Below are positions 13,001-22,584 of a stretch of 64,000 nt of DNA, piece by piece. The notes under the pieces are model-generated. The model worked only from the letters and a program-made list of their open reading frames with translations. It ran no database searches and was not told where the DNA came from. The DNA lies in contig JAAENP010000364.1 of the NCBI GenBank assembly GCA_024224155.1, forward strand, positions 62,001-126,000. Direction: 5' to 3'. Source of the stretch: a bacterium. Its GTDB lineage: Bacteria; Acidobacteriota; Thermoanaerobaculia; Multivoradales; JAHEKO01. Each line of letters starts with the position of its first letter. The stretch's first letter is position 1. Made by a program: the position numbers and the translations under genes.

Positions 13001-16000
13001 GCCCGCCGCCGTCCATCAGGCTCTCGCGCGAACAGGAAGAAGGGGCCCTCCGGGATGCCGCCGAACTCGAAGAAGCCTTCCCCGTTGGTGCTGCTGTAGG
13101 TCGTGAACTGGAAGACCGACTGGGTGAGCAACCGCACCGAGGTGCCGGGGACCGGCAGCAGGGTACCGGGCTCGCGTAGGTGACCGTCCACCTCGCCTCG
13201 CGCCTCGAGCACGAGCTCGAAGTCGATCACCTCGCCGTTAGCGCTTAGCTGAATCTCCTGGCTGCGGCCCAGGCGACCGGTGCGCGGGTCGAGCGCCCGG
13301 ACGAAGTAGTCGCCGAGGGGCAGCAGCTCGAAGCTGAAGCGGCCGTCGGCGTCCGTGGTCACCGCGTCGAACAGGCTCGGGGTATGGAAGATCTTGTAGA
13401 GGCGTACCTGGGCGGACGCGGCCGGCGAGCCGTCCACCGGACTGACGACCGTACCCGTGATCTCCCCCGTCTCTTGCAGCCGGATGACGACGCCGGTCAC
13501 CGCCTGTCCCTCGCTCTCGATCTCGGTGCGCGTCGTGCCGCCCAGACCTCCCAGGGTCAGTGCCCGCGCGCGCAAGTTGCTCGCGCCCTCGAAGACGTTG
13601 GTGAACGAGAACCGTCCCTCGTCGTCGGTCTGCTGCGTCAGCCGCCGCTGCGGGTACTCCGTTTCGGTCAGGGTCACGTCGGCCAGCGCCACCGGTTGTC
13701 CGAAGCTGTCTTCCACCACGCCGCTGACCGACCCCTGCTTGGGGAGCACGATCTCGACCTCGAGCACCTGCCCGAATTGGGTGAAGCAGGCGAAGATCCG
13801 GGCGTTGCGGAAGGCCGCCCCGTCTTCGTAGAAGGCGTCGATCGGGAAGGGCGAGCTCGTCGGTGGCACCAGCGGGAACTCGAACAGCCCATCGGCGTCG
13901 GTGAAGATGAAGGCGCTCAGCCCCGGATGCCGCAGGTCCACCCGCGCGCCTTCGACCCGTGTCACTCCATCTTCAGCCAGCACCGTCCCCCGGATGATGC
14001 CGTTGGACTCGTAGACGAAATCGAGGGTGACGATCTCGCCGTTGGTAACTAGCTCGCCGCTGAAAGCCTTACTGCCGTGGAAGGCGTTGAACGCCGACAC
14101 GCTGTAACCGCCGGCCAGGACGACGCCGGGAATCTCGAAGTTGCCGTCGTCGTCGGTCTCCAGGTCGTGGCTGGCCAGGTCCAGCGACACCAGACCAAAC
14201 TGGGTCCTGGTCGTGCGGTAGCGGATGACCGACTTCACCGGGATGAGGTCGCCGGAGAGCTTGCGCACCTTGGTGGTGCCGCGGATCGTTCCCTTCTTGA
14301 ACCGGATGGTGACGAAAGGGGTGTCCCCGCCGAAGCGGACCTCGGTCTCGCCCACCCCGCCGTCGACCCCGCGCGTCGCGTGGATCTCGTAGTCGTCGGG
14401 CGGCACGTCTGCGAGGGTGAACTGGCCCGCGGCGTCGGTGAACGCCTCGCCGGCCCAACTCGTGGGACCGGCCCGGATGTGCACCGTCGCGCCGGCGACC
14501 GGGATGCCGTCGTAGCCGAGCACCTCACCGGCGATCGTGCCCGTGCCCTCGATGGGAATGACGAGGTCGACGTCCACCAACGCGTCCTCGGTGAGGGTCA
14601 CGCTACGGCTGACCTGGCGATCGCTTTGCGGGTCGTAGCCGACGATGGTCGCCCGCCCGGCGAAGACGTCGTCGAGTCGGTAGGTGCCGTCGGCCGCCGT
14701 CGTCGTGTTGAACGGCGTACCGTGGGCGAAGACGATGGCGCCGGCAATGGGCTCGAGGCCGAGGGCGGTCCGCCGCAGCACCCGCCCCTGGACGCTGCCC
14801 CGCGCGTCGCGCAAAAGGATGTCGACTTCGTTGACCTGGTCGGGGACGATCTCGAAGAAGATCTGGGCTCCCGAGCGCCTCGAGTCCGGGTCGAAGGACT
14901 CGATCTCCGCCAGCTCGGCCGGCACGGTACCGAAGTCGAAGCGCCCGTCGTCGTCGCTCCGGGTCACGGACAGCAGGAAGCCGCGGATGTAGAGCGCCAC
15001 CCAGGCGTTGTCCACCGTCGTCACGCCGTCCGTCTCGAAGACCGTTCCCTTCAGTTCCGCGGTCGGGTCCTCCGGCGGGCGCCGGAAGATCTCGAGGTCC
15101 TTCTCCACCACCGACCCCGACGCCGGGATCGCCACCGTGGCCTGGACGAAGTTGCCCTCCTCGTCCCGCGCCGACAGGCTGATCGTGCCGACCGGCAGGT
15201 CGCCGATCTCATAGTTGCCGTTCTCGTCGACGATGCCGACCCGCCCCTCCTGGAACACCGGGTTGAGGCCGATCAGGCGCAATGACTCGGGATCCGGGAT
15301 CGAGCCGTCCTCGTAGGTGATGCGTCCGCGGATGTTGCCGCGGCCGAGCATCACGATGTCGAGCCGCACGGTCTCGCCGATGAAGCGCACCCGGCCGGTG
15401 GCCTTGCCGGTCTTGGCGCTGAACGGATCGAAGCCCTTCATGGTGAAGGTGCTCGAGCACTTGGTCTGCCGCACGTAGTCGAAGAGGAACTCGCCGTTTT
15501 CGTCGGCTCGCAGCGCCGCCGTCTTGTGGGTCACGCATTTCAGGGTTTGGGTGTTGAGGTCGACCTGGAAGAGCTGCACCTCGGCAAAAGGCAACGGCTC
15601 TCCGTCGGGACCGATGACCTGTCCCTCGACCAGAGTGCCCGGATCCGTCACCGTCGTTACGACCGGCAGCACCTGCCCGACGACGACTTCGCCGCTCCGG
15701 CTCAGGACGCTGTCGACGGTCATGTCCTGTTCGATGTAGGGGCTGATCGGATTGTTGAATACCACCCGCACCACGCGCAGGCTGCGAAGCCCCTGGAAGA
15801 AGCCGCGCTCGCCCGGGATCAGGCCGCCGTTCGAGACCTTGTTGAGGATCTGGAACCGATTGGCGTCGGGCTGCGCCAGGGCCTGCATGTCCACGTCGCC
15901 GGTGAACAGCACCTCGATGACGTGGCCGCTGGGATCCACCTCGGCCTCCTGAACCGCGGCGATCGCCTCGAACGGCCGCGGCGTGAGGATCTCGACCAGC

Positions 16001-18321
16001 GGCGGGATCTGCTGGTCGACCGTACCGTCGCCGTCCTCGTCCAGCAGCAACAGAGGCGTCGGGTCGTCGGCACTGACTTCCACCACGCCCATGCCGCCGG
16101 GCGTGAGGTCGAGGTCGCGCCAGCGCAGCATGCGCACCTCGGGTCCCGGCAGCGTCAGCAGCACGTGCAGATCCGCCATGCCGGCGGTGGTGCGGTCGAT
16201 CGTGACCCGGTAGCCGGCCTCCTCGGCTACCGCCATCATGGCCATCTCGGCGCTGGCCAGGTCGTAGAGCTCGGCAAAAGGCAGCTCGCGGGCGCCCGGC
16301 CGCTCCAAATCGCCGAAGGCCAGGCGCTTGCCCGACGTGCGGCTCGCGACCTCGACCCTCGCATCGGCGCCCGCCGCCATGGCCGCGCCCATTTTCGGAA
16401 GAAAGGCGGTGGTGCGAACGAACCGGTCCAGCGCGGCCTCCGCGCCCATCAGCGCGGCCTCCTCCGCCAACACCTGAGCCACGGTGGCGGCGAAGAAACT
16501 GCCCTTCTCCGTCGTCCGCCGCAGGGTGTCCCAGCTAAATGCCTCGTCGCGGGCGCCGTTCCACTCCGCCGCCAACACCGCGACGCTGTCGAAGAGGTCC
16601 TCGCCGAGGGTCACGTGACGGCCCGCCTGGGCCAGGTTGAACACCTTGGTGTCGACTTCGCCGCGGCTGACGCGCGGCAGGTCCGAGCTCAGCAGCGAGC
16701 TCGGGGCGGTGGCGATCGAGAAACCGAGCCCGACGAGGTTGAGCGCCTGGCGCACCATCTCGTCCGGCAGCACTTCGGTCGATGTGGGCAGCACGATCGA
16801 CGCCGGCGACAGCGGGATGTCGTTCTCGCCGACCCCGACGAAGAGCTCGAAGGTCGGCGTGATGTTGGACGGGCTGCGGGCCGACGTGGCCACGACCCTT
16901 CCGGTCAGGAGCGAGCGCATGCGGAACTCCACGCTCTCGGACTCGCCCGGCAACAGGCTCTCGATCGTCTGCTGGAAGTCCTCGGGGTCGGCCAGCTCGG
17001 CGCCGATCAGCTTGCTCGCCGGGAGCTTGATCGTCACCAGGTTGGCGGGCGCGTTGGAGGTGTTGGCGACCGTCAGGCGCAGCGTGTACTCCTCGTCCTT
17101 GCGCACCACGTCCGGGTGAGAGATGGTGATGCCGAAGGTCGGATCGCGGACGACGACCGCGCCGCGCGCGCCGCCCGCCACTCGCTGCACCTCGTCGCCG
17201 GGCAGGCCGTCGAGGACGCCCTCGATGTCGATGTCGACGATATGGGTCCCCTCGCGCAGCCCTTCGACCAACCATTCGGCCTCGCCGGTCGCCTGCGCGA
17301 TGAGGAAGGTGACGTCGTCGGAAGTGCCGAGGCGCCCGTCGGGACCCGGCACTCGCACCGGCACCGGAACGCCCAACGGGGTCGGCGGCTCGGTCTCGGC
17401 CTCGCGCAACGCCGGCGGGATCGAGATCTTGGCGGTGAGGTCGCGGACGACCAGGGGATCGCCCTCGGGGGCGCCGTTCTGGACCATCAGCACCACCGAG
17501 AAGAACTGGTTCAGCAGCCCGAGATCGGTGGGAAAGATGATCGCGCCCGGGATCGGCGGCGGCTCCGACACCCGGCAGCCGCCGAAGTCGTCGCGGCAGC
17601 CGCCACCGACCGGAGGCGACGACGGCTGGTTCACGCGGTCCAGGACGAATGGCTTGAGCTGCGGCGGCGAGAAGCGGTCGGGTTTGGCCGGGACCAGGAT
17701 ATCCACGAACTCGAACTCGCCTTCGCCGACCGGGGCGAAGACCACCGGTACGTTGTAGTCGACGATCTCTCCCTCGATGGCGAACCCGAAGGTGAAGTTG
17801 AACGCCTGGAAGTTGTCCTCGTCGATGACGATGCCGTAGTTGCGGATCTCGTCGAGGGTGAGCGCGCGCGAAGTCACCCTGGAGATCAGGATCTGGGTTA
17901 CCAGTACGGCCGCGGATCGCGGCTCGGCGTAGGCGATCAGCTCCTCGCCCTGGACCAAGCGGATGTTGTCGAGGACGTACTCGCCCTTGAGCGACAGCCG
18001 CGGGATCCGGAACGGCTCGTTGGGGACCGTCTGCAGCGTCAGGACGCCGTTGATCTCCGGCCCCGTGAAATCGGCCAGGACCAGCAGATCGGCCGGCAGT
18101 GTGCCGAGCGCCGCGTCGAACCCCTCGAGCGTCGTCTCGACGATGGTGGGAGTGTCGAAGGGAACGGTCTGGCTCTCGGGCGAGACGGTCAGCCGGGAGC
18201 CAGCGATCAGTAGCTGCGCCGAGCCGAGCTCAGCGCCGGCTGCCGGCCGGATGGCAAGCGCCTGGGCGCAGAGCGCCAGCGCTATCGCCGGAAGCGCAAA
18301 CCTGCCGAGACCCGATCTCAA
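1051..18321 (-). CDS. Giant secreted multidomain protein (CarboxypepD_reg, Big_5, TSP3-type Ca-binding repeats), 5756 aa
   Basis: A single uninterrupted 17.3-kb frame. The start is TTG at 18321, with GGGGAGG just upstream on the minus strand. Residues 1-29 are a signal peptide ending AAG-AE. Residues ~30-880 are an Ig/DUF11-style N-terminal region. Residues ~890-2050 hold many CarboxypepD_reg-like beta-sandwich units (pattern GxVxxxDGxPVxGAxV). Two Big_5/SbsA Ig-like domains follow at ~2051-2259, then two Ig-like domains to ~2455. From 2459 to the C-terminus, Ca-binding thrombospondin-3-like motifs (DxDxDGLxDxxE, GTDPxxPDTDGDG) alternate with five copies of a ~230-residue cassette and two ~400-residue propeller-like modules. 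There is no visible LPxTG, PEP-CTERM or transmembrane anchor; the protein ends SGFG. It is probably a Ca-stabilised extracellular or cell-surface protein. An adhesin or matrix role is inferred. Confidence 0.9.
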   Translation of the reverse strand: MRSGLGRFALPAIALALCAQALAIRPAAGAELGSAQLLIAGSRLTVSPESQTVPFDTPTIVETTLEGFDAALGTLPADLLVLADFTGPEINGVLTLQTVPNEPFRIPRLSLKGEYVLDNIRLVQGEELIAYAEPRSAAVLVTQILISRVTSRALTLDEIRNYGIVIDEDNFQAFNFTFGFAIEGEIVDYNVPVVFAPVGEGEFEFVDILVPAKPDRFSPPQLKPFVLDRVNQPSSPPVGGGCRDDFGGCRVSEPPPIPGAIIFPTDLGLLNQFFSVVLMVQNGAPEGDPLVVRDLTAKISIPPALREAETEPPTPLGVPVPVRVPGPDGRLGTSDDVTFLIAQATGEAEWLVEGLREGTHIVDIDIEGVLDGLPGDEVQRVAGGARGAVVVRDPTFGITISHPDVVRKDEEYTLRLTVANTSNAPANLVTIKLPASKLIGAELADPEDFQQTIESLLPGESESVEFRMRSLLTGRVVATSARSPSNITPTFELFVGVGENDIPLSPASIVLPTSTEVLPDEMVRQALNLVGLGFSIATAPSSLLSSDLPRVSRGEVDTKVFNLAQAGRHVTLGEDLFDSVAVLAAEWNGARDEAFSWDTLRRTTEKGSFFAATVAQVLAEEAALMGAEAALDRFVRTTAFLPKMGAAMAAGADARVEVASRTSGKRLAFGDLERPGARELPFAELYDLASAEMAMMAVAEEAGYRVTIDRTTAGMADLHVLLTLPGPEVRMLRWRDLDLTPGGMGVVEVSADDPTPLLLLDEDGDGTVDQQIPPLVEILTPRPFEAIAAVQEAEVDPSGHVIEVLFTGDVDMQALAQPDANRFQILNKVSNGGLIPGERGFFQGLRSLRVVRVVFNNPISPYIEQDMTVDSVLSRSGEVVVGQVLPVVTTVTDPGTLVEGQVIGPDGEPLPFAEVQLFQVDLNTQTLKCVTHKTAALRADENGEFLFDYVRQTKCSSTFTMKGFDPFSAKTGKATGRVRFIGETVRLDIVMLGRGNIRGRITYEDGSIPDPESLRLIGLNPVFQEGRVGIVDENGNYEIGDLPVGTISLSARDEEGNFVQATVAIPASGSVVEKDLEIFRRPPEDPTAELKGTVFETDGVTTVDNAWVALYIRGFLLSVTRSDDDGRFDFGTVPAELAEIESFDPDSRRSGAQIFFEIVPDQVNEVDILLRDARGSVQGRVLRRTALGLEPIAGAIVFAHGTPFNTTTAADGTYRLDDVFAGRATIVGYDPQSDRQVSRSVTLTEDALVDVDLVIPIEGTGTIAGEVLGYDGIPVAGATVHIRAGPTSWAGEAFTDAAGQFTLADVPPDDYEIHATRGVDGGVGETEVRFGGDTPFVTIRFKKGTIRGTTKVRKLSGDLIPVKSVIRYRTTRTQFGLVSLDLASHDLETDDDGNFEIPGVVLAGGYSVSAFNAFHGSKAFSGELVTNGEIVTLDFVYESNGIIRGTVLAEDGVTRVEGARVDLRHPGLSAFIFTDADGLFEFPLVPPTSSPFPIDAFYEDGAAFRNARIFACFTQFGQVLEVEIVLPKQGSVSGVVEDSFGQPVALADVTLTETEYPQRRLTQQTDDEGRFSFTNVFEGASNLRARALTLGGLGGTTRTEIESEGQAVTGVVIRLQETGEITGTVVSPVDGSPAASAQVRLYKIFHTPSLFDAVTTDADGRFSFELLPLGDYFVRALDPRTGRLGRSQEIQLSANGEVIDFELVLEARGEVDGHLREPGTLLPVPGTSVRLLTQSVFQFTTYSSTNGEGFFEFGGIPEGPFFLFAREPDGRRRADGQGEILNEGDRVTVDLLLEDSGGIVGTVLNPAGLPDGAFSPTNVRLRQDGSLIGASLDNPYSFAGVIAGRQFVLDAEEPGGLHRGRALGQIESEGDEVTVNIRMEPIGSAQVSVFDSGGSPVSGADVSMWVRGFYGGFFEGQTGGDHQVTFFNVGEGELSVYASIPGTGLRGSAGAVLQVDGETVPVSIVLEAAGTVRGRVFLADGVTPAAEALAVLQTDDGESFTTLTGADGFFEFPAIPIDQFVLDFQENLGPGALRLEGQITSASEVVDFGDRVLDNEDPEVVSIEPGEGAIGAGAATQIVIRFSETVLREGQGAVTLKLTDGTPVAVTYAWSDGDSTLTLVPVQPLASFTGYRVRVGSEITDLAGRDLQGIIQVTFTTADFLPPQIIEAFPDDGEVQVPLDVQLRLVFSEPVLLESLSGPAIQLEDLSAGTGLTTTFLLQPNEREVLINPQVLLQPLNGYRLSVSGVEDRAGNVMVPFVAVFNSLDDVPPDVAITVPAGPLMEGSLYVLSAMGVASPDLAAVTFLSDDTVLGTDADPPYALTYIPSASDAATGSVVLAAAGTDTSGNIGPPDEATRQVDPDPPPVVTAAVDPTTGLLPGDVFTVSGTVSDASGAEEIRIFVTGGVTSEFTILPLGATNAPYERGFLLPDPPNAAFVDVVVRATDRSGNISETPPIRANVVADSDEDGLSDAEEAALGTDPFDPDTDDDGLSDGAEVLSAGTDPLNPDTDGDGLNDRFEVFNGFNPLVPGEEDEDGDFDGLDNLGEQAAGTDPNDRDTDNDALNDGPEVNLHLTDPLNPDTDGGGRTDGGEISDGTDPLDPSDDRQTVPLPTILTDGDGFDWRINRDGQIDDGQVFDDGYDIRINNGNGPAFSEAFVEDLDRELRIGPGSVGGLELTRKVFVPVDDGFVRYLDIVENLGAVDVEATVTLRTDLRAGDTQIVASSNGDTLLDVNDRSVTVDDVDAAGNPAVTHVFAGPFARERPSAVFTDIPGGDEFSVDSTLNVPAGGRVIFMHFGVQSATRAGAALRAGQLQALHGSALDGLAPDEQADIVNFFAFPDADADGLSDADEATAGTDPDNPDTDGDGARDGFEVANGLDPLDPADGPLDPDADGLSNAQEDANGTDPANPDSDGDGLQDGAEVTVHLTDPTRPDSDFDDLTDGAEVNVYGTDPLLADTDGGGRPDGEEIAAGTDPLDPADDVVSLPFDLFDGEGFRWDVQTDGRVSQGSNGAVFGGFDLQVGFTEEFTFADNFDDFDTAMTEEGVRELVLGTWTRANGLEVTRKAYVPTDHGFIRYLEILENPTAGVIRALVDVTTSFGSGRAITTTSSGDPFLTPTDRYVVLDDGIGPKPAVGLAVWGPGAPIRPLEASFTSGRTVFRYRVNVPAGGRAIVMHFGVQDFLSSFAIDRTTQVAALELDAFVGMSEAERADVVNFFPFPDMDSDGLADDDEAAAGTDPTNPDSDGDGMEDGFEVRNGLDPIDPADAAGDLDADGLDNLGEANARTDPLDPDTDGDGLDDGPEVNVHGSNPLDTDTDGDTLSDGDEVNVHNTDPTLVDTDGGGRTDDQEIADGTDPNDPADDVVVLPVTLVDGTGFSWDIQANGEIGNGTSDAFDGGYEVRVNGSSLFGINTAAPEQGERELAIGPFSRSGLLVTRKVFVPEDDGFVRYLEIFENPSTLFSRSADVLVQTNLGSNAATDLVATSDGDLVFDVLDRWIVTDDADGTFDPAVVHVFRGANRPGLQRPKSVFTNAPGDDDVQFTYRIVLPPGGKKIFMHFGVQAGSRAEAIARAEDVLALQGSTLEGLSVEERELISNFFAEADADGDGLSDADETALGTDPQNPDTDGDGLRDGWEAFYGLDPLDPFDGLDDLDGDGLNNVDEQAAETDPLNPDTDGDGLDDGEEVLTHGTRPLVQDTDGDGLLDGEEVNVYLTNPLAFDTDGGGEGDGDEASAGRDPLDGTDDLIFADFPYILFDASGFRWDVFGTGTIGDGTDNAFQSGMRLYVNSDSFDGSPDSVAEDFGREVRIPEDEITGLTVSRKVFVPADDSFARYLELFDNPTSEDIQALVRIETDVGTGALTQIVTTSSGDLIFDANDRYIVTDDAEGSGAPAVALISSGPGGEVAATLATTTAPADNDVDVFYQIVVPGGSRTALMHFAIQGTNRADLILDAEDLLILGGSALDGLSADEIDAIVNFRAFPDADADGLSDDDEATLGTDPANPDSDGDGLTDGFEAEHGFDPLAGGEETGDPDGDGLDNLAEQAAGSDPNDADTDADRLSDGDEVLVHGSDPRLFDTDSAGRHDGVEVVVDGTDPADPSDDFVVDTSLRVLVFDGGGYQWAIGRNGTFDLTTGNAFAFGAQLFFNNDLLPSSPRVVGPNDRPNVIGPVAADGVELTRKVHVSETETFIRYLEILDNRTATDQTVALLVRNEAGSGAATEIVATSSGDLVLDAEDRFLVTDDGTDNGGLAAVASIFAGFNSRLDPVEIVTTSPGGGRLDVRWEMVVPAGERVIIQHFAVQENDRATAIARAQAIEALTGDALFALLPNEPAEIVNFFAYPDADLDGLSDADEALAGTDPDNPDTDGDGLLDGYEVNNGFDPLDPSDGGANDSDGDGLTNVEEQDAGTDPFDPDSDDDGLNDGDEVNIHLTDPLDSDSDDDGLGDGDEVNVYGTDPLLADTDGGGRSDSEELLIDFTDPLDGTDDLLPIAFVDGAGISDQPAPAVDLQGNVHVVWMDDRDGNREIYYTMLWRNGATLIDDTRLTADLAESSRPAIAVDTQGRVHVVWQDDRLFDTEVFHTVLDPGLHPQDGTAGDDATLALVDDQLLSEDDFSLSGSPRLAIDGQGRVHVVWEDNGWSAVGYVRLAADGSLDLAPSYELPRFSSRTVPAIAVDSQGNVHVAFRDFGQFGRRLHYGMLSGDTGEALIGTTRVTETFSWEDEFPSIAVGLDDTVTLVYHTRQASGAFEVSKLRLDPALDDQDGSPADRGVIVVGSPQFLSADDGVGSGQAAATLDAADNLHLARYEELTTITGGRGRIVLQALAEAGTELIAPVEISDGLTATTSGDYTLPGLTVGGETAYVTWADDGGGSLEAVLRIVNPDTDGDGLSNRQEIGLGTDPKNADTDGDGAGDGFEVRFGLDPLDPADGGQDPDADGLTSAEEDALGTDPSDPDSDDDGLIDGDEVTEGTDPNDPDSDDDGLTDGDEVNVHGTNPLDPDTDGDGLPDDYEVQFGLDPNDPADGTVDSDGDGLLDRDELSLHLTDPQNPDTDGDGLDDGDEVNVHTTDPNDPDSDDDGVVDGDEVNVWLSDPLDPDTDDGGRSDGEEVNFDQTDPTDPADDVFPIPLTDGTGISFQPTVASDSLGNAHVAWVDDRDGDNQIYYAMLDSAGSVLMAATQLTFGLTEAVGPAVAVDSAGDVHVVWEAGEIFYSKLSPALDDQDGSPSTDVAITVVDDLRVSDDDFESGRHPHLAVDGQDRVHVVWKDDGFFSVHYAQLDVGGSVVVPAQVAFDVGVTEAAVLPVVAVDSQDDLHVAFEAAISQLDLDQFDFVEYQVIHYGMLDGDTGQPLIDSTRVTPIPIQGDALTRSSPSIGVDPFDVVTIVYDERPFSGEGEGEAAVFRLRLDPAQDDRDGSPAAADVITIAPAAVITPVDGLASGLPAAAVSPAGVLHVAWLEDLQFGERGDAFFVALDDAGTEVLPRQPLTSGRTASGPFLAAAPAVAVRDHSTFVAWADDGGGQLEVVLRVINPDLDGDGLSDGLEALLGTDPANPDSDGDGAGDGFEHRFGLDPLDAGDGALDLDGDGLTNVEEEAAGTDPTSSDSDGDGLTDGDEVDVHGTDPRRADTDGDFAQDAEELVLGTDPTNPDSDGDGARDGFEVAFGLDPLNAGDGVLDGDGDGLTNAEEDAAFTDPSDSDTDSDTLSDGDEVTVHFSNPRQQDSDSDELDDAAEVNVHLTDPNDPDTDDGGLWDGDEVLFGTDPLDPDDDFSGFG
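1780..4900 (-). repeat. Two copies of a ~400-aa propeller-like module in the giant protein
   Basis: Copies lie at about 4895-3720 and 2996-1780 on the minus strand. Each opens with DGxGIS(D/F)QP and then repeats blades of the form AVDxxGNVHVVWxDDRDGxxxIYY, with Asp-rich 'LDDQDGSP' inserts, and ends [22 protein letters not shown]. The HVVW/DDRDG blades resemble sialidase/BNR-like beta-propeller blades in secreted proteins. The fold assignment is inference; the duplication is plainly visible. Confidence 0.7.
5320..10515 (-). repeat. Five diverged copies of a ~230-aa cassette separated by TSP3-like linkers
   Basis: Approximate copies, read on the minus strand: 10512-9830, 9392-8680, 8252-7535, 7108-6400 and 6032-5325. 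Each starts with a DGxGFxWDI-like strand. Each then has G(L/V)E(L/V)TRKVFVP, DDGFxRYLEI, a TSSGDxxxDxxDRxxVTDD segment, [15 protein letters not shown] and a C-terminal [18 protein letters not shown]. The linkers are Asp-rich [13 protein letters not shown] units. The regular spacing of about 1.1 kb indicates serial intragenic duplication. I do not recognise a named family for the cassette core. Confidence 0.8.
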
Positions 18322-18716
18322 TCCACCTCCCCTCGTCGGCGATCACGCAACGCGTGACCTCTCAGAAAAGCTCAAACCAATTCAACCGAGCCGAGGATAG
18401 ACCATCGGCCGGGGGTTTGTCGACGAAATGTGGAATCGTGAATATGTCGGTGCCTCATGCCAGGGAAGACGCGAGGCAGAGTGAGTTTCTGGCGAAGCGA
18501 GCAGTCTGAACCAGAGCCGTGGGCCGGCGCCCACGGCTCGCGGCAAGGCTTCTGGCCCAGGGACCTGCTTTAGCATGCAGCGGGCCGCAGAACGGCCACG
18601 GTGACCGGTCGACTTCGTATGCGCGCTTGGCCGGCCGATCCGTGTCCCCAGCACCCTGGTGTTGCTAAACAAGATTTGTTAGTCTTCATATTATCGTTAA
18701 TCTTCAGGGTAATGGT
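18322..18716. other. Divergent intergenic region
   Basis: 395 bases separate the giant minus-strand gene from the plus-strand 18717 operon. No coding frame here looks real. The last ~50 bases before 18717 are unusually AT-rich (a stretch near 18665-18705 such as TTGTTAGTCTTCATATTATC), as expected for a promoter, but I could not define clear -35/-10 boxes. Confidence 0.5.
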
Positions 18717-19748
18717 GTGACTGCTTCTGACAGAGGGCCGGAGCTCGAAGTCGAGAAGGTGGACTATGTCCTCGACCTTCTTCGCCAAGAGCAGAGCGAA
18801 CTGAGGCAGACCCGCTGGCAGAGACTCCTCTACGGCCTGCAGGCGGTGTCGACCTTCGGATTCGTGCTGGCCCTCGTCGTTCTCCTGGGGGCGATGTGGC
18901 TGGGTGGCGGTACCGAAATCGGAGAGGAAATCGGAGCGTGGGCGGCCGTCGCGTTTGCGGGCTTCACGCTGGCGGCCTTATTGCTTCTGCTGGTCAACCT
19001 CCTGGTCATGCGCCGCTACCGTGATCGACTCCGGCTGCTCCGGCGTTTCGGGTTGAAGGGCGTGGTCGACTCTTCATGGAGAACGGCCCCAACCGGCATC
19101 GCCCTGGGGAGTGTATGGAGTTCGATCGGTTTCCTCCTGGGAGCCATCTGGATCCTCGTCGGGGCCGCAGCCGTCGTCGGAGGCCTGCTCATTCCGGGCA
19201 CTGCCGAGGACAAGTTCGGGACCGTTTTCAAAGTCTTCCTCGGAACGGCTCCTGGAATGCTCCTCGTTGCCTTCTACATGCTTCGGCGGGCGCACAAGCG
19301 AAACGCCCGACTCACAGACCTGAATCTCTTCGGAAACCTGCTCAAGCAACGCAAAGCGGCGGCCCAGGAAGCGAGCCACGACGCGATCGAGTGGTCGCCG
19401 GGCTTGAGGCGACAGCTCGAGCAGATCGAGCGAGGAAGGATTCGACGACAGCGCTCGGAGGCGATCCAGGAGAGCTTTACGGCACGACCTTCCGATTCGT
19501 ACGGCGTGATCCGTTCGTCTAAGAGCTTGCTGGCTGCGACGCAACTTCCCTCCGAGGCCGTCATCGACTCGGAGACGCTGATCCAGCAACTGGCCAAAGA
19601 ACCGCGACCGGAAGACGCCGAGCAGGACGGTGAGCTCTGGAAGCTAGCTGATCTCGAAGCGGGGATCGAGGTTCATTACGAAATCAACGACGACGACCGA
19701 TTCGTGAAAGTACGTGACGTCGTCGACACGACCCCCTCTGACGGCTGA
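18717..19748 (+). CDS. Four-TM membrane protein, first gene of a TIR operon
   Basis: 343 residues from a GTG start. Four hydrophobic segments lie at about residues 42-63, 73-98, 131-160 and 168-190. Before them is a short charged cytoplasmic helix (residues 8-36); after them a ~150-residue soluble tail rich in Arg, Glu and Gln. I recognise no named family. The gene is followed after 8 bases by a RelE-like/TIR-like gene, then a TIR gene, then a hydrolase-TPR gene, all on the same strand with gaps of 8-19 bases, so co-transcription is very likely. In such neighbourhoods small multi-pass proteins are often the membrane-acting effector or its anchor. That role is inference from context. Confidence 0.8.
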   Translation: MTASDRGPELEVEKVDYVLDLLRQEQSELRQTRWQRLLYGLQAVSTFGFVLALVVLLGAMWLGGGTEIGEEIGAWAAVAFAGFTLAALLLLLVNLLVMRRYRDRLRLLRRFGLKGVVDSSWRTAPTGIALGSVWSSIGFLLGAIWILVGAAAVVGGLLIPGTAEDKFGTVFKVFLGTAPGMLLVAFYMLRRAHKRNARLTDLNLFGNLLKQRKAAAQEASHDAIEWSPGLRRQLEQIERGRIRRQRSEAIQESFTARPSDSYGVIRSSKSLLAATQLPSEAVIDSETLIQQLAKEPRPEDAEQDGELWKLADLEAGIEVHYEINDDDRFVKVRDVVDTTPSDG

Positions 19749-19756
19749 GTTTCGAC

Positions 19757-20515
19757 ATGGGTGAACCAGTACTCCAGGACAGCGGTTACGAGACGGTCTT
19801 CGGCGGAACGACCCTGCAGGCCTACCAAAGGTTCTCGACGGAACTCAAAGTCGAAATTGTCAGCGTGATGGCCAGCCTGGCCCAGAACCCGATCCAACCA
19901 CCGGCCACCAGCGGGCCGATCGACCCGGCCGGCGAGATGTACATCTACCAGCAGTCAGATCCCCATCTCCAGCTGACGTACCGAATCGACGGGCAAGCTA
20001 GTCAGCTCGTATTCGTCCACTTCGCCAGCTCCGTGATCCTCAAGGGCAAGAAGGGCGTAGTTGTCGCACGCTCGATCCAGGCGGAAGACAATGAGTGGTT
20101 CGACAAGGTCGACAAGTTCCTCACGCAGCCGCTCGAAAAGAAGGGTCGCAACGATGTTTGGGACGTGACCCACCGTGAGGATGGTGCGAACCTAGCCGCC
20201 GAGATTCAGGGGCGGATGGACGCGGCCGATATGGCTCTCCTCATGGTCAGCCAGTCCTATCTCAACGGCGACGGCGTACCGCCGGGGTTGGATTTGGACA
20301 GTCTGGTCCAGAAGAACATGGAAGAAGGTCTGGACATTCAGTGGATCCCGACCAGAGCGAGTACGTGGGAGGACCATCCCTTCCTCGAAAGTCACACGTC
20401 ACTCCGGGAGATAAAGGAGCAGCCACACCCATACCTGGAGAACGTTCCCGAGAACCAACTCAACGCTGAGCTTCTGAAGATCTACAAGAAGCTCAAGAAA
20501 CTGCTCGAGGACTAG
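19757..20515 (+). CDS. RelE/ParE-like N-terminus fused to degenerate TIR-like domain
   Basis: 252 residues. Residues ~20-92 resemble the RelE/ParE fold: an amphipathic helix pair (STELKVEIVSVMASLAQNP) then beta strands including LTYRIDGQASQLVFVHFA. Residues ~97-252 align by eye with the standalone TIR protein encoded immediately downstream. Shared landmarks are PLEKKGRNDVWDVT versus PLEKKGLIDVWDDT, a helix ending ALLMVSQSYLN versus AVLLVTQDFLN, and the C-terminal IYKKLKKLLED versus IYKKIKEVLEE. The residue matching the TIR catalytic Glu (E80 in the neighbour) appears to be Asp (D179), and the FISYK motif is replaced by VVVARS. It is therefore probably an enzymatically weak or dead paralogue acting as partner or regulator. 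The RelE similarity is tentative. Confidence 0.75.
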   Translation: MGEPVLQDSGYETVFGGTTLQAYQRFSTELKVEIVSVMASLAQNPIQPPATSGPIDPAGEMYIYQQSDPHLQLTYRIDGQASQLVFVHFASSVILKGKKGVVVARSIQAEDNEWFDKVDKFLTQPLEKKGRNDVWDVTHREDGANLAAEIQGRMDAADMALLMVSQSYLNGDGVPPGLDLDSLVQKNMEEGLDIQWIPTRASTWEDHPFLESHTSLREIKEQPHPYLENVPENQLNAELLKIYKKLKKLLED

Positions 20516-20532
20516 CCTGAGAAGGACTGCCT

Positions 20533-20988
20533 ATGGCCCACAAGAAGCTCTTTATCAGTTACAAGCACCTCGACGACGAATGGCGAGATGAGATCAAGAA
20601 GTGGCTGGCGCCGCTCGAGAAGAAGGGACTCATCGATGTCTGGGATGACACGGAGATCCCTCCCGGTTCAGACTGGAGGGAGGAGATCAAGAAGCACCTG
20701 GCCGAGGCAAAGTTGGCCGTGCTCCTGGTGACCCAGGATTTCCTGAACTCGGATTTCATCGCTCAAAACGAACTGCCGGTGTTGGTCAAGGCATCGAAGA
20801 AGCAGAAGGACCCTCTCAAAATCTTCTGGATCGCAGTCAGTCCCAGCACGTATGAGGACTCCAAGGAGATCGAGCCGCTCCAGGCCGCCAACGACCCGAG
20901 CAGGCCGCTAAGTTCCCTGCCGCCGGCTGAGCTGGACGTGGAGATGCTCGCTATCTACAAGAAAATCAAGGAGGTTCTCGAGGAATAG
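20533..20988 (+). CDS. Standalone TIR-domain protein, catalytic Glu present
   Basis: 151 residues; nearly the whole protein is a TIR domain of the bacterial TIR_2 type. Visible landmarks are KLFISYKHLD (strand A, box 1), the DVWDDTEIPPGSDW loop, LAVLLVTQDFLNSDF (strand D and helix), and QNEL with E80 in the position of the NADase/ADPR-cyclase Glu. AAGGA sits 6 bases before the ATG. Bacterial TIR domains commonly cleave NAD+ or make cyclic-ADPR-type signals; that activity is inferred here. Third gene of the operon, 17 bases after its degenerate paralogue and 19 bases before the hydrolase-TPR gene. Confidence 0.9.
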   Translation: MAHKKLFISYKHLDDEWRDEIKKWLAPLEKKGLIDVWDDTEIPPGSDWREEIKKHLAEAKLAVLLVTQDFLNSDFIAQNELPVLVKASKKQKDPLKIFWIAVSPSTYEDSKEIEPLQAANDPSRPLSSLPPAELDVEMLAIYKKIKEVLEE

Positions 20989-21007
20989 CGCGTTCGAGAA
21001 GCACAAT

Positions 21008-22381
21008 ATGAAACTCCCATTTTCAAGCAGCCCTGACGGTGCCGAGGCGCCCAACGTCCTCGCACATCGTCAGAGTGGCGCCAAAGCAGCGATTTGTTTC
21101 ATCCACGGATTCGGCGGCGACATTCAGAGGACCTGGGGTCGCTTCCCGGACATCCTCCTGGATGAACCGAAGCTCCAGGCATGGGACCTACTCAGCATGG
21201 GCTACAGCACCGGGTTGTCGTTCGACATCACAGGAGTTTGGAAGGCGGCCGCTCCCCTCGACAAGCTGGCGGGGCTGTTGCGCACGGTTAGTTCAATGGG
21301 CGGCCTCGAGGAGTACGAGAGCATCGCGTTCGTCGCCCACAGCATGGGTGGATTGAGCGTGCAGCGGGCTTTGGTCGACGATCACGACCTCGCGGAACGC
21401 GTCGGGCATGTGGTCTTGTTTGGTACCCCGAGCGGTGGCCTGAGGAAGGCGTCGTTCTTCCGCCGGTGGATGAGACAAATCCGCGATATGTCGGTGGATA
21501 GTCCATTCATCACCGATCTCAGGAAACGCTGGCTGAACACTTTTGGCAACGACCCGCCGTTTCGCTTCCTCGCGGTAGCCGGCTCCGAGGACGAATTCGT
21601 TCCCGCCAACTCCGCACTCGAGGCGTTCCCCGAAAGCCAGCGCGCGATCGTATTCGGTGATCACTTGAGCATCGTCAAGCCGACCGACGCCGGAAGCCTC
21701 TGTGTTCAGGTGGTCGTCAATCACCTTGTGGACGACGCGGCCGCCGCCGGCCCTTGGAATTCCGCGCGGGTCGCCGTAGAGATGCGCGACTTCCGGAAGG
21801 CCGTCGATGAACTCGAAGGCCACAAAGACGAACTGGATGACAAGCACCTGGTGTACCTGGCACTCGCGTATGACGAGCTCGGCCGGAGAGACGACGCGAT
21901 CGAGCTGCTGCAAAACGCGGGTAGCACCGACGCAATGGGAGTGCTCGCCGGTCGCCACAAGCGGCTATGGAAGGCGGGGGGTAGGAAGTCCGACGGAGAC
22001 AAGGCGCTCGAGCTGTATCGGGAGGCCTACCGATTGTCGGTCGATCGCGACGTCTCTCAGGCCTTCTACCATGCCATCAACGTCGCATACATGGAGCTCG
22101 AGTACCGTCGTGACGAGTCAGCGGCGCAGAGCTACGCTTCATTGGCGCTCTACCACGCGACCTCTGCTCCACAGGACAAGTGGTCGTTGGCGACGCAGGG
22201 CGAAGCTCATCTGCTGCAGGGCGAGGACGAAGCGGCGTTAGTGCGGTATCGGCAGGCGCTCGCGCAAAGCCCCACCCCGCGCGAGATGTCTTCGATGCAC
22301 ACCCAAGCGACAAGGGTCGCCGAACTTCTCAACCGGAAAGACGTCGTGGAACGGCTCGATCGGCTCTTTCGACCGAGTTGA
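21008..22381 (+). CDS. Alpha/beta hydrolase fused to TPR-S/TRAFs-binding-like domain
   Basis: 457 residues. Residues ~20-240 are an alpha/beta hydrolase. The oxyanion-side motif CFIHGFGGD is at 30-38 and the nucleophile elbow AHSMGG contains S112. A YSTG segment and FLAVAGSEDEFV carry the likely acid, and the catalytic His is probably near IVFGDHLSI. Residues ~275-457 are helical repeats with LVYLALAYDELGRRDDAIELL, DAMGVLAGRHKRLW and AFYHAINVAYMELEY, the style of the TPR-S/TRAFs-binding sensor region. The hydrolase half resembles lipases of the GPI-deacylase/PGAP1-like group. A sensor-gated lipase or esterase effector is the likeliest reading. Last gene of the operon. Confidence 0.85.
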   Translation: MKLPFSSSPDGAEAPNVLAHRQSGAKAAICFIHGFGGDIQRTWGRFPDILLDEPKLQAWDLLSMGYSTGLSFDITGVWKAAAPLDKLAGLLRTVSSMGGLEEYESIAFVAHSMGGLSVQRALVDDHDLAERVGHVVLFGTPSGGLRKASFFRRWMRQIRDMSVDSPFITDLRKRWLNTFGNDPPFRFLAVAGSEDEFVPANSALEAFPESQRAIVFGDHLSIVKPTDAGSLCVQVVVNHLVDDAAAAGPWNSARVAVEMRDFRKAVDELEGHKDELDDKHLVYLALAYDELGRRDDAIELLQNAGSTDAMGVLAGRHKRLWKAGGRKSDGDKALELYREAYRLSVDRDVSQAFYHAINVAYMELEYRRDESAAQSYASLALYHATSAPQDKWSLATQGEAHLLQGEDEAALVRYRQALAQSPTPREMSSMHTQATRVAELLNRKDVVERLDRLFRPS

Positions 22382-22584
22382 CACGCGCTACGGCCCGACC
22401 CCGTTGCTACCCACCCTCGACGCAACCACCGTTCTGAAGCCGCGTGTCCACGAGGGGCCACCAGGCGATGCTGATTCCTAGCGCAAGCTCATGACTGCGT
22501 GAGAGTCGAACTGTTTGAATTTTGGAGAGTTGAAAGGTGCCCAGAGGCACTCGACTCAAAGATCCATTCGCAGGAGGTTAGTCC

